This document shows, in pieces, positions 45,486 through 57,066 of a stretch of 64,000 nucleotides of DNA; positions within the stretch are counted from its first letter, which is position 1; the number at the start of each line of letters is the position of its first letter. The notes under the pieces were generated by a model. That model was not told the DNA's origin. It searched no databases and was given only the letters and a program-made list of their open reading frames with translations. Source of the DNA: Cristatella mucedo. Taxonomy: Eukaryota > Bryozoa > Phylactolaemata > Cristatellidae. The stretch is from positions 886,001 to 950,000 of the forward strand of contig WPIO01000100.1 of the NCBI GenBank assembly GCA_009760855.2. Direction: 5' to 3'. Both the position numbers and the translations under genes were made by a program.

Positions 45486-45709
45486 CGGGGCCGCTCTCCG
45501 TTGCGGGAGGAAGTGTGCGCCGTCTGTATGTTAATTATGGCATTAGCCGGGAGACCTTCAAGTAGTGACTTACAGAAATCGAGACAGGATGTCGCAAATA
45601 TTTCGACCGACGTAGTTTCTGTATCCCTTTCTAAGCAGGACCAAATTTGGACAATGATGCATAGCTAACGTTAGGCAGACGTGATTGTGGAGCTGAATTA
45701 AAAAGCTGC

Positions 45710-45841
45710 CTACTTGGCAGCATCCATGCTCAAGGTGACGCGGCGACGACGCGATGCCGCTCCGACTTCCAACCGCTTCTTGCTGTTCAACAGCAGCTCT
45801 GCTGACGGAGTGGCAACTGGGTGTCGCTCGTCGAAACAAGC
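45710..45841 (-). CDS. Candidate terminal coding exon of an unidentified gene, minus strand
   Basis: On the minus strand, a good acceptor (TTCTCCATTTCAG) precedes a 132-nt phase-0 open exon of 43 residues ending TAG. The protein starts ACFDERHPVATP and ends RRRRVTLSMDAAK. The charged, unbiased composition looks like real coding sequence, but I do not recognise the family and found no upstream exon. Chance remains possible. Confidence 0.28.
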   Translation of the reverse strand, partial: ACFDERHPVATPSAELLLNSKKRLEVGAASRRRRVTLSMDAAK

Positions 45842-46134
45842 CTGAAATGGAGAACGAAGATTTATATCGTCACTTGTAACATGAGGCGCGGCTTGTCTAT
45901 ACCGCCCGCCTATCTGGCTATCAGTTCCACACCTATTCGGTGGCGATGGTAAGAAAGTATCGCCTGCCGTGAGTGCACAATCAATAAATATCGGAGACAC
46001 ATAGACGGAGCTGTTGATCGTGGCGTGCTGCCTTGGACTAGACGGTAGAGAAGCCCAACTTTCAGCAGATTAGCTTGCTATTGGCTGGACCATTTTGTGT
46101 ATGGCCGCTCGATTACCTCGCGTGTCCTTGACGG

Positions 46135-46206
46135 CACTTGTAAAGGCCCAGAAAGAGATCAAGTTCTGTGTGGTGCTATGCAAATGTATTATTATTATTA
46201 TTATTA
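46135..46206 (+). mobile_element. LINE A / SINE2-type 3' tail fragment
   Basis: AAAGGCCCAGAAAGAGATCAAGTTC..GTGGTGCTATGCAAATG plus (ATT)n. Confidence 0.65.
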
Positions 46207-46521
46207 CTTGCCCTCTCGCTAATCAGAGCAGGTGCGATCATAGTGAGTTGTGGTGGTGGTGGCTGCAGCCAGCCAAGTATGCAGAAATCTTCTCGAACGT
46301 CTGGAGCAGATAATGTTCTGGCTCTGATTATTCATTGTTCAGTGCCATTGGCTCGATGAACGTGTGGAGCTAGCCATCCCTTTTATTCTCTCTACCTTCA
46401 ACTGGAGGAAGCTTCATCTGCTAGGGCCTGACGGGATTTCGAGCGGGAAGCTAGCAGTTGGAAAGATACCGCTCGTACGGTGCGGACTGCGCCACCTGGA
46501 TAGAGCGACCGGAAACGTCAG

Positions 46522-46522
46522 G

Positions 46523-46571
<49 letters not shown>
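46522..46571 (+). repeat. (CA)n microsatellite
   Basis: About 24 uninterrupted CA units. Confidence 0.98.
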
Positions 46572-46575
<4 letters not shown>

Positions 46576-46729
46576 AATTCTCAGGCCACATGCAAGGGTT
46601 AGTGCTAGCAGCATGGTCCGTTTACCTAACCGTAAACCTTAAAAGGCTGAGCAATTGTCGAGTATTCCTTTAGCAGACGAGTTCTAGAAACGAATGCAAC
46701 CCTGCCTCCCTCTAGAGGCCCTGTGTGAA

Positions 46730-46815
46730 CTCAATCGTAAAGCGCCTAGAGATAGATTTAGTTCTCTGTGGGCGCTTTATCAATGGGTTATCGTTGTTAT
46801 TGTTATTATTATTAC
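46730..46815 (+). mobile_element. LINE family A 3' tail
   Basis: GTAAAGCGCCTAGAGATAG, TTAGTTCTCTGTGGGCGCTTTATC and a TTATTATTATTAC tail. Confidence 0.78.
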
Positions 46816-49025
46816 AGAGGGGCGCTGACAGGGCCCTTCACGGAACGCCTTTGCAGCGCCCCTCTAGTCCCGCCGGAGGCCGCCGCCTTTGAAGAATAAT
46901 AGTGCCGAGCGGCGCTGCCCGGTGAGCCGATAAAAACTATCCCTCTAATTCATCTAAAACTATGACTGCATCAATGAAAATTGCCGAGCACAATGAAAAT
47001 TAAAGACACCGTGTTTTTTTTCTAAATTTTATTGCAGCGCCGTTTCGACGGTCTTTTTTTTTACGCCGCTTATATAGTAAGTAAGACGCAGCTCGCGTTC
47101 TAGAGCAACTCATTTAGGCTGCGTCTAAAAGCCTGTTGGTCCGCACTCAAAAGCGGGAGTGCTGACGTCTACAAGTGGGAAAATGCATGCGAAGAAGTAG
47201 TGAAAGACCGAAAAATCATTAATTAATTCCATATGATAATTAATTAATTAATTGGATTTAGAGATCCTGAGGTAGGGCTAAGAAGCGGGAGGTGTCTGCG
47301 TTAGCCAATCGCGCCGATGTCGTTTTATCGACCTCCACGACACAAAGTGGCGATAAATGTGTGACCAAAGTAACATTGAAGCGGCTCATAATGTCAAATT
47401 TAATATTCAATTTCAGTTGCTTGTGTGCATTTTTTCACAAATGCAAATTTCGAAAGTACTCTTCCCATTGGTCACCGTCGGCTGGCGAATAAGTAGCGAC
47501 TTCCGTTTGAGGGACGTGCGCGTATACATTTTTGAACATACGTTACGCGAAATTAAAATGACATTTGTTTCGGCCACTCAACGCAGGGTTCTACTGCAGG
47601 TCACCAGGGCGCGAAACCCACGCGCTGACATATTTATGACGTCAGATCACGACCTACTTTGAATTCAATCTTGATGCAGCGCTTAGCTGGTTAGCAGCCA
47701 GCAAAAAAGAGTGCGGAGAAATGCGCAGCTCCGGCGAATCCCGCCAACGCCAGACTGCAGACTGCAAGAGGCGGGCGATTCGGCTAGGCCGAGAAGTTCG
47801 CTAAGAATGTCATCGGATACACGGACGAGTCATCCTATGGCATAAAGCTGCTCATTGGACCTTCTTGTTGTAGCGCCCACGCGGGACCTGGGTTGGCGGG
47901 ATCCTTGCGCTCACGCTCTTAAATGCTTAGGTCATCACAAATGTTGCTTCTCACAGCATTTGCGAGGTTCACGTGAATTTTCTTCTGAGCACTTAAGAGG
48001 GATGAAGCTGAGCGCGCTCTCACGAATCGCACTGACATGCTATCCTGGCAGCATATCTCAAGTGGCTGGAAAGAAAGAAACTTTCCTGAGTGCGCAATAC
48101 AAATTTCATGTTACTACGGTGTTACTATTCCAATTATTAAAGCAGACCTGTGCAGTCAAAGCAAGGGCAGAGTCGCGTGTTACTATTTGAGTACAGTGAC
48201 TGATAGCGACCAGCAGTGGTGGCCATAAGCTCCCAATTCACTCTCAATTCCTTCGACCGTCGCGCGCCTCGAGCTGGATGTATCTTGATCGTGAAAGTCA
48301 CGTGATGCAGACGAGATCGCGTGTATTTACGCATCCTAAGCAGCTCGGTCTTCGTCGGCAGAGTCTCAACAGTGGTCTGCACTGCATTCGTCCTTTGAAG
48401 TCCGGAGACAAGCGAAGTGCGATATTCGAATCAGCCGGCCGCATGCGCATTGTCACGCTCCTACGCTCGCGGCGCAGCAGGTCAGTGCAGCGCTGCATTT
48501 CATACGCTCGCTGTGCAGGCTGAGCGAGTTGTTACGGCCATCCCGCCGGAAGTACGCCATCGGCCGTATCCTACATTTCTATAGATTACGATGAAACCGA
48601 AGGTTGACTCTACGACTGGTCTGAAGATGGATTTCCGAGTAGCAACGGCACATCCATGACGATCAAAATGTGCAAGCTGCTTGCAAAAAGATAAAGAACG
48701 GCTCGCAATTTGATTCATGCATGACAGCAGGGTAAATGATTGTCACAGGGCTTCTATTCCGCATGGCCGCCAGCTGAAAAGTGGTGATTCAATCCATTAA
48801 TCCGCGATAGGTGTGGTCGTGAGTGTGCCAGGAACATTCTCACAGCTCAATGTTTGCTGTTAAAGCCATTATTGCGGCATGGCTGGGACTCACCTGTCGC
48901 AGAACGCTACCCGGCTATCTGGCTGTCAGGCCGCAAAGCGACATCGCCATTCAAAACGCGAAACGTCAACCCCGACCCCACTATGTGAAAAATTTCGAGA
49001 GTTAGGGGAATAGATCCAGTGAACG
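46816..49025. other. Intergenic or intronic region, no gene recognised
   Basis: Mixed composition. TTAATTAATTAATT occurs at about 47240-47255. Open frames up to about 110 codons lack domains. Confidence 0.35.
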
Positions 49026-49029
49026 AGCG

Positions 49030-49030
<1 letters not shown>

Positions 49031-49068
<38 letters not shown>
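49031..49068 (+). repeat. (GA)n microsatellite
   Basis: About 18 GA units. Confidence 0.95.
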
Positions 49069-49695
49069 AGAAAAAGGTGGAGATTGTAGCGGCCGACTAC
49101 TGCTGCTGTTGGACTGAAAGCAAAAAAATCGCTCAGAGCGGGAGCGATCCTGCGACTATTTGCTCTACCGATTGAGCTATCGAGATGTCGTTTTCATGCT
49201 CTCCATGCGGGCCTAATGAAACGGCTTCGCTAAATCAGAAAGATTATGATCGTCGAGATATCTGCTATAGGAAGCTTCTGAATTCCCAACTCCTCGAAAC
49301 CGGCTTTGCGACAATGCAAGGTTAGGCCGGATAACAAATCTGAGGTCATTTAATAGGCAGCGGGAGTTTGTGCCTTTGCAGCTGATCCGAGTTGTGCTCG
49401 AGACTTTGAGTTGTTGAACGAGCTAAAAATGTGTACGCCATGGCTGGTTTTGGATGGCTGTGGGTCCCCTAGTCTCTGTAGAATAGACTCCACTAACTAA
49501 TTTGCTTTGGACAAGGACTTCTTTATTTCTGGCGCATTCCCCTGCTGTCGGCATACCAGCGTGCATAGCTATCGCACCTGCAAGTCGGCGGCCGTGCCCG
49601 CGGTTCAGCGCGTCACCGGTCGCACGTCGGCTGGGATAAGCATCATAACAACAACATAACAATGACTCGCTTGTCGTAGCAAAATGTAGTAAAAT
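49069..49695. other. Spacer with a tRNA-like A-box fragment
   Basis: The minus strand at about 49195-49128 shows GATAGCTCAATCGGTAGAGC (a tRNA D-arm-like A box) ending in a T7 run. The rest of a tRNA cloverleaf is not visible. Otherwise unassigned. Confidence 0.3.
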
Positions 49696-49697
49696 CA

Positions 49698-52600
49698 TTC
49701 TCGCCTCCTGACATAGAGCGCTCTAACGTGCGTTCTTGTTCGTTGCAGAATTCTTCCGAAAACCGAAGTTCTTGCGAACATCGTATACGGAAACGATACA
49801 GCTAAGACCTGTTTTAAGTTATTCTGATTGTTATTTGACCGTAGCGCGTAAGAAATTACGTGCCTATGGACATCTAAACGCTTATCGCTTCGGGCTGCTG
49901 GGTCTCCCACGCCGGCAGCTGCCTTAGCTTTGCCGGCGGCTAGTAACCTGCTTGTTAGTTATGATCGTCAGCATCTGTTATCGCTTCGTCATCGCATATC
50001 AAATGCATTCCTAGATATTAATGTTGTTGCTAAGATTCATGAACTATGCATTAACAAAAGAAAAGCGCCCCGTAGCCGCCGTGGTGGTCGGAACCGCCAG
50101 CTCAGACGCCGCTCGTTGGGCGGAACCTGCAAGCTGAGTACCAGCTCGTTCGGTATTCCTAGCATTGTCTCGAACCGCTCAGCACGCTCCCCCACTTGCG
50201 TCACTGTAAATTCCTCAAACTTGTGGTCATCAAGCCTGTTGTAACCCCATCGGCCAGACTTAACGCTTGCCTTTGGAATCCTCGCTCAATGTGCAATAAA
50301 CCTCAAGTAATAAGCGACCTTATTTCTGAAAATGGTATCGACCTGCTCGCCCTAACTGAAACTTGGCTGAAATCGATAAACTGTCCGACAATCAAAGACG
50401 CAACTCCATCTGGTTTCTCGTTCTTTCACACCCCTAGATCAATCAAAACTGGAGGTGGAGTTGCTATTGTCGTGCGCTCGAAATTCAACTTCAAGCCATT
50501 TGCGGTACCCTCGAAGCAGTCTTTTGAATCAATTGTCTTGGTCTCACCCAAAAAGAAGCTACCGATGGTGGCAGTAGTCTATCGACCACCAGGTACCAAA
50601 TCCTCCTTTATCTCAGATTTCTCCTATCTCATTTCGATTCTGTGTGCAAGAAATCGATCCTTTCTCGTAATGGGTGATTTCAACGTTCACTTTGATAACT
50701 TATCTGACGCTTTCAGCACCGAATTTATTTCGTGCATTGACTGACTCATTGTCTCTTGTGGCTCATGTGCATGGTCCTACCCACATCAAGGGTCACACAC
50801 TCGACCAGATTTTCTCATATAACTGCACTTTGTCATCACCAATTATTACCAAATCATGCTTATCTGACCACATGCAGATCTCATTCAATCTACAGTGTGT
50901 GCCCACATCCTCCTCTAAAATAACCTGTGAATCGCGAAACCTCAAGACCCTTGACATCGATGCTGTCCGTGCGAGAATATCTGCTTCACCTCTGCTGCTC
51001 AATCCTTCCTCCGATCTGTCATCATTGGTAGATAGCTTCAACACGACACTAGCTGACACCCTAGACGAGTTTGCCCCTCTGACAAAGCGCACTGTGCGCC
51101 CCCGCCCAGACGGCCAGTGGTTTACCGAAGACATTAAACTAGCCAAGTCTACTAAACGAAAGCATGAAAAAGCATACAAAAGATTCGGACTAACTGTCCA
51201 TCGACAGGCATATGAAGACTACTGTAGGTCGTACCAATCGATCCTAGCAAAGGCTAAGTCTAGTTTTTATAAAAACATTGTTGAATCACAGATGCACAAT
51301 CCAAAAATGCTGATGTCGACAATAAACCATCTCCTCAACCGTTCCCAGATTAGCTCCTTACCTGATGATCCTAATGATGATCTAGCCGATCGCTTCTCTC
51401 GGTTCTTTGTGCAGAAGATAGACAAGATCAGGGAATCCATCCCTGTGATGACAACCTCCCCACTAGAATGCTGTTCCTCGGTTCCTGGCTGCACCTCAAT
51501 GTCTACATTTAAGCAGGTCACTAGTGATCTAGTCCTAAAGTTCGTATCTCAATCAAAGAAGACAACAAGTCCTCTGGACCCTATTCCCACTGTCCTGCTC
51601 CTACGTTGCATTGATCTGCTGCTGCCATGCATAACTAACATAATTAATATGTCATTAGCCTCAGGTCATGTCCCAGCACCTTTCAAAAAAGCTGTAGTCA
51701 GGCCACCTCTCAAGAAAACTACACTTGACCAAGAGAACTTGAGCAACTACCGCCCAGTTTCCTTTCTACCATTCCTATTAAAGACACTCGAACGGGTCGT
51801 GGCGGACCAGCTGAACTCGTATATCGAAACCTCACACCTTGCTAGTAAGTTCCAGTCTGGCTTTAGAGCTAATCACTCCACAGAGTCAGCATTGCTTCGG
51901 GTATACAACGACCTACTTAGGAATGCAGACATGGGTAGAGTGTCTCTGCTTGTTTTGCTTGATCTTTCGGCAGCTTTTGATACCATCGATCACAAAGTTC
52001 TTCTAGAGTGCCTCTCATCTCGCCTGGGCATCACTGGCACTGCTCTGCAGTCGTTCAGGTCCTATCTCAGTGGGAGACTCCAGAGTATTGACGTGAATGG
52101 ACAAAGATCATCTGAAGTACCTCTGAAATATGGAGTACCTCAGGGCTCAGTGCTAGGTCCGGTTCTTTTTACGGTTTATACTCTGCCTCTTGCTGATGTG
52201 ATTGCCAAGCACAATCTAGGCTTTCACTTCTATGCCGATGACACTCAGTTGTACCTTTGCTTTGATCCCTCCCAGCCTTCGAGCACCTCAAATTCTCTAA
52301 ACTCACTAGCTGCATGCATTGATGACATCCGCTCATGGATGGCAGCAAATTTTCTAAAACTTAACGATGATAAAACTAACTAACTAGTTATGGGCAAACC
52401 CAGTGTGATCCAGAGATTGGAAAGGCTGACTCTCAAAATTGGCTCTGCCAGCATATCTCCAGTTGAATCAGCTTGAAATCTAGGTGTCATATTCCAAAGC
52501 GACCTCTCGTTAGATGACCATATCAGCTCCACAGTTAAGTCTGCCTACTTTCAGCTACATAACATTGCTAAAATTCGGGCTTGTTTAGATGAAGATACCA

Positions 52601-53335
52601 CGTCCAAGTTGGTCCATGCATTCGTGACATCCCGTCTCGACTTCTGCAACTCACTGCTTACTGGCCTACCAGCATGTGCGATCAGGCGATTGCAGCTGGT
52701 GCAAAACTCTGCAGCTAGGCTTGTCTGTCGTGAGCGTCGCAGTTGCCACATTACTCCACTTCTCGCCGACCTGCACTGGCTACCAGTCAAGCAATGGATT
52801 GACTTCAAGGTTTTGTCCCTCACTTTTAGGTCCCTTCATTCTATGGCTCCAGCCTATCTGTCAGATATACTACCCCATCAGGCCAAGCATCGTACCACCT
52901 GCTTTTCGGAATCCAACAGTCTAGAAATACCTCATACAAACCTTAAATCCTTTGGAGACCGTACATTTAGTTCATATGCTCCCAAAGCCTGGAACTCCCT
53001 CCCGACTTGCGTCAGAACATCCCTTGACCTGACCACATTTAAAAGGAACCTAAAAACACACCTATTTAGGACAGCATTTAGTGGATCCCTGTGATTCGTC
53101 TTTGATGTGCTTATGCGTGCTGACACTGTGCATGCTGCCACTAACCACATTTGCATGCTGACCCTGTGCATGTCACCCCTAACCATATTATTCATTTCGT
53201 TTGTTTTTCAAGCATGATTTTACTTACCATTCAATTGCATTTCACTTTACAGCAAATGTAAAGGGCCTAGAGAGAGATTAAGTTCTCTGAGGGCGCTTTA
53301 TCAAGTGAATTATTAATATTATTATTATTATTAAA
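49698..53335 (+). mobile_element. LINE family A (L2 clade), best and near-full-length copy
   Basis: About 3.64 kb. The 5' end CTCGCCTCCTGACA matches the start of the next copy at 53546. A basic N-terminal stretch (RRGGRNRQLRRR) is at about 50070-50110, then the endonuclease, reverse transcriptase and C-terminal extension to a stop at 53094. A 3' UTR follows, with the stem-loop at 53260-53300 and an (ATT)n tail. Clade call: endonuclease, YADD and HWLPVKQ arrangement typical of L2 LINEs, with no RNase H seen. It copies itself by target-primed reverse transcription. Disruptions (two apparent frameshifts near 50200 and 50740, in-frame stops near 52381 and 52474) make this copy inactive. Confidence 0.92.
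50196..53094 (+). pseudogene. LINE A endonuclease-reverse transcriptase ORF, lightly disrupted
   Basis: Endonuclease motifs: LALTETWL, VVYRPPG, GDFNVHFD and HTLDQIF. RT motifs: SAAFDTIDH (palm A), [14 protein letters not shown] and [12 protein letters not shown] (catalytic aspartates present). The C-terminal part holds VTSRLDFCNSLL, HWLPVKQ and PKAWNSLP. The frame changes near 50740, between EFISCI and LTDSLSL. Stops interrupt the otherwise open frame near 52381 (TAA) and 52474 (TGA). Few lesions suggest a relatively recent insertion. Confidence 0.88.
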
Positions 53336-53545
53336 TGTTCGTGCACTCCGGAAGACATTCCGTGTGTCTGCCGAATTCGACCGTCGTCGTCGCCGCCGTC
53401 CTCGGCCATGCGTTATCTGCTGAATCCGATTGTGATCCAACATGCGTGGGCGAGTGAGACTAGATGTCAGATGGCCGCCATTCTATAAAAAAGCGACCCT
53501 AATCAGACAGTCAGTGGAGCAAGCTAACTGAAAACTTATGGTTCA
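53336..53545. other. Spacer between two head-to-tail LINE A copies
   Basis: 210 bp with no recognised feature, including a short GTCGTCGTCGCCGCCGTC run. Confidence 0.5.
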
Positions 53546-55991
53546 AGGCCCTCTCGCCTCCTGACACCTGCTGCTAGTGTTTCTTGTCCGTTGCTGAATT
53601 CTCTTCAGCAAACCGGAGCTCTTGCGAACGTCGTAAGCGAAATCCAGTACAGCTAAGACCTTTTTGAAGCTTGTCTATTTGTTGTTTGAACGTAGCACGT
53701 AAGAAATGACGTGCCTATGGACATCGAAACGGTTATCGCTTAGGGCCGGGTCCGCCACGCCGGCAGTGACGTTAGATACTCCGGCTGCTAGTAGCCTGCT
53801 TCTAGGCTATGATCGTGCACACCGATTGTCGTTTCGTTACCGCCGTTCAAATGCATTTCCTAGATGTTATTGCTTTTAACAAGATCCTTGAATTATGCAT
53901 TTCCGAAACAAAAACTCCCCGGAGTTCTCCTTACGCCGAAGCTCCGAGCTGAGAACTCGCTCGTTTGGTATTCGCAGCGTTGTCAGGGAGCCGCTCAGAG
54001 CGTTTTACTTCAAGCATTGCTCTAAAGCTGTCTAACCTAGTGGTCGTCAGACCTGCTGTGACTCCGGCGGCAAAACGCGGCGCTTTTCAATGGAATTCTC
54101 ACTCAATTTGCAATAAAACCCTATTGATAAGTGAAGTTGTTTCTGAAAAAAGGCCGCTACCTGCCGGGCTTGACCGAAACTTGTCTAAAATTGGTTAACC
54201 ACCCGACCATTAACGACGCAACCCCGTCAGGCTTCTGCCTGTTTCACACAGCTAGATTAATCAACAACTGAAGGGGCAGTCGGCGTTACTATATGCTAAT
54301 TCTTCCATTTCAAGCCATTTGCAGTCCTCTCGAAGCAGTGTTTCAAATCTATTGTTTGATTTCACCTGACAGCAAGCTACAAATTGTGGCAGTAGTCTGT
54401 CGCTCAGTGGTACCAAGTCCTCCTTCGTCTCAGATTTCAGAGATCTCGTTTCGGTTCTGTGTGCAAGAAATCGATTATTCATAAATATGGGTGATTGCTC
54501 ATTCCTTTTGATAACTTATCTGACGCCTTTAGAAACCAAATTTCTCGCGCTGACAGTGCATTGTCTCTAGTGGTTCATGTGCGTGGCCCTACTCACATCA
54601 AAGGTCACACGCTCGACCAAATTTTCTCCTAAAATTGGACGCCATCATCACCAATTGTTACCGAACTCTGCTTATTTGACTAGGATCTCAGTCAGTCTAC
54701 AATTTTTGTCCTCCTTCTCATATAAATACACATGCGAATCGCGAAACCTCAAGACTCTTGACATTGATGCTGTCCGTGCCAAAATATCTGCTTCGCCTCT
54801 GCTGCTCAATCCCCCTTCCAACCTGTCATCATTAGTAGAATGCTACAGTACGACACAAGCTGAAATGCTCTCGAGTCTGCACCTCTTAATAAGCACACTG
54901 TGCACCCTCACCCTGACAGTCTGTGTTTCTTTGAATAAGCACACTGTGCGCCCTTGCCCTGACAGCCTATTTGTTTACCGAAGACATTAAACTAGCTGGA
55001 TCTATTAACTATAAGCTTGGAAAAGTATGCAAAAAGTCAATACTGACTATCCATCCATAGGCATATGAGAACTACTGTAGGTCTTAAAAATAATTAACAG
55101 GAAAGGTCAAGTCGAGCTTCTATTAAAATATTGTTAAATCCCAGATGCACAATCCAAACATGCTGATGTCTACAATCAACCATCTGCTTAACCGCTCCCA
55201 GGTTAGCTCCTTAGATAGTGATTCATGTAACGATCAAGCTGATTGCTTCTATAGCTTCTTTGTCAACAAGATAGACAAGATCAGTGAGCCTATTCGGAGG
55301 GTAACAGCATCATCTCTGGAGTCTTTTCCCACAATTCCGTGCAGCACCTCAATGTTAACATTCAGGAAGCCACTACTGTCCACATCCTGAAGTGACGTCA
55401 ACTAGTCCTCTAGAGTCTATTCCCACTGTCCTACTCCTACGATGTATTAATCTGCTGTTGCCATCACAACTAACATCATAAATATGTCATTAGAATCAGG
55501 TAATGTCCCTGCACCTTTTAAAAAGCCTGTAGTCAGGCCACTACTCAAGAATGCAACACTAAATCAAGAGAACTTGAGCAGCTTTCGCCCAATTCTCTTT
55601 CTACCGTTCCTAATGATGACACTGGAACTAGTCGTGGCAGACCAGCTGAACTCATATATTGAAACTTCACACCTTGCTAGTAAGTTCCAGTCTGGTTTTA
55701 GAGCTCATCACTCGACAGAGTCGGCATTGCATCTGGTGTTCAACGACCTACTTAGTAATGCAGACTTAGGTTGAGTCTCTGTGCTTGTTTTACTGTTGAT
55801 ACTACTAACCACAAAGCCCTTCTCGAGCGCCTCACATCTCGCCTGGGCATCTCTGACACTGCAATTATTCAGGTCCTATCTCAGTGTGAGACTCCAAAGT
55901 CTTGATGTGAATGGACAAAGATCATTCGAGGAACCTCTGGAGTATGGGGTACTTCAGGGCTCTGTTCTTGGATCTTTTCTGTTTACAGTTT

Positions 55992-56035
<44 letters not shown>

Positions 56036-57066
56036 GCCGATGCGATTGTCAGGCACGATCTAGGCCTTCACTTCTACATAGATGACATTATGTTGTACCT
56101 TTGCTTTGATCTCTGCCAGACCACAAGCGCAAGAAATTTTCTCAACTCCCTTGCTGCATGTATTGATTTCATCCGCATGCGGATGTCAGCAAACTTACTT
56201 AAATTGAATTGTAATAAAACCAACTTCCTAGTTATTGACAAACTAAGTGTGATTCAAAAATTGAAAAAGTCACAGCTCAAAATAGATTCTGCCAGTATAT
56301 GTGCTGTTGAATCTGCATGAAATCTAAGCGTCCTGTTCTAAAGTGACCTTTCATTAGACGACAACATCAGCTCCTCTGTTAAGTCAGCCTACTTTGGGCT
56401 ACCTAACGTTGCTAAAACTCAGGCTTGTTTAGGCAGGGATACCACATCTAAATTGGTCCAGGCATCTGTGACATCCCGTCTTGACCTCTGTAACTCACTG
56501 CTTACTGGTCTACAAGCCTTTGCAAGCAGGCGCTTAGAGTGCGTGGAAAGCTGTGCAGCTACTGAGTCGTGAGCGTCGCAATTGCCACGTCACACCACTT
56601 CTCGCCAACCTTCACTGGCTCCTAGTCAAGCAACACATAAACTTCAAGGTTTCGTCACTCACTTTTAGGTCTCTGTATTCGTCGACTAGAGTTTACATAT
56701 AAGATCTACTCCCGCGCCAGGCTAAACAACGTGCCACCCATTTTTCTGAAAAATCCTTTACCCTTATCTCGTTCGAACCTTGTATCATTCGGAGACCGTG
56801 CTTTTAGATCGCATGCCCCCGTAGCCTGAAACTCACTTTCGACTTGTGTCACGACATCCGTCTGCTTGACTGCATTTAAAAAGAAGCTAAAAGGTATCTG
56901 TTTATCGAAGCTCTTAGAGCTAACCATGTTATCGATCATCCAGCTTATCGATCATCCAGCAAGCTACAAGTAACCATTCGATCATGCTTCTTTTACACCA
57001 AATGTAAGTCCCTAGAAAGAGACTGAGTTATCTGAGGGTGCTATTAAAGATGTATTAATATTATTG
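53546..57066 (+). mobile_element. LINE family A (L2 clade), near-full-length decayed copy
   Basis: Same 5' start (CTCTCGCCTCCTGACA) and same order as the copy just upstream. Endonuclease block HVRGPTHIKGHTLDQIFS-like at about 54570-54640, connector at 55145-55390, RT at 55484-56320 with YADD changed to YIDD (HFYIDDIMLYLCF). It has multiple frameshifts and stops. The tail AATGTAAGTCCCTAGAAAGAG..GAGGGTGCTATTAAAGATG is of the older form. A CT microsatellite has grown inside the RT region. Confidence 0.88.
55988..56032 (+). repeat. (CT)n microsatellite inside the LINE RT region
   Basis: About 22 CT units replace the short CTCTGCCTCTTGC seed present at the same place in the copy at 52.18 kb. Confidence 0.95.

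Noticed and set aside
49128-49195. tRNA-like sequence on the minus strand
   Set aside because: Only a D-arm/A-box and a T run are visible; no T-arm B box or acceptor pairing, so not a tRNA gene.
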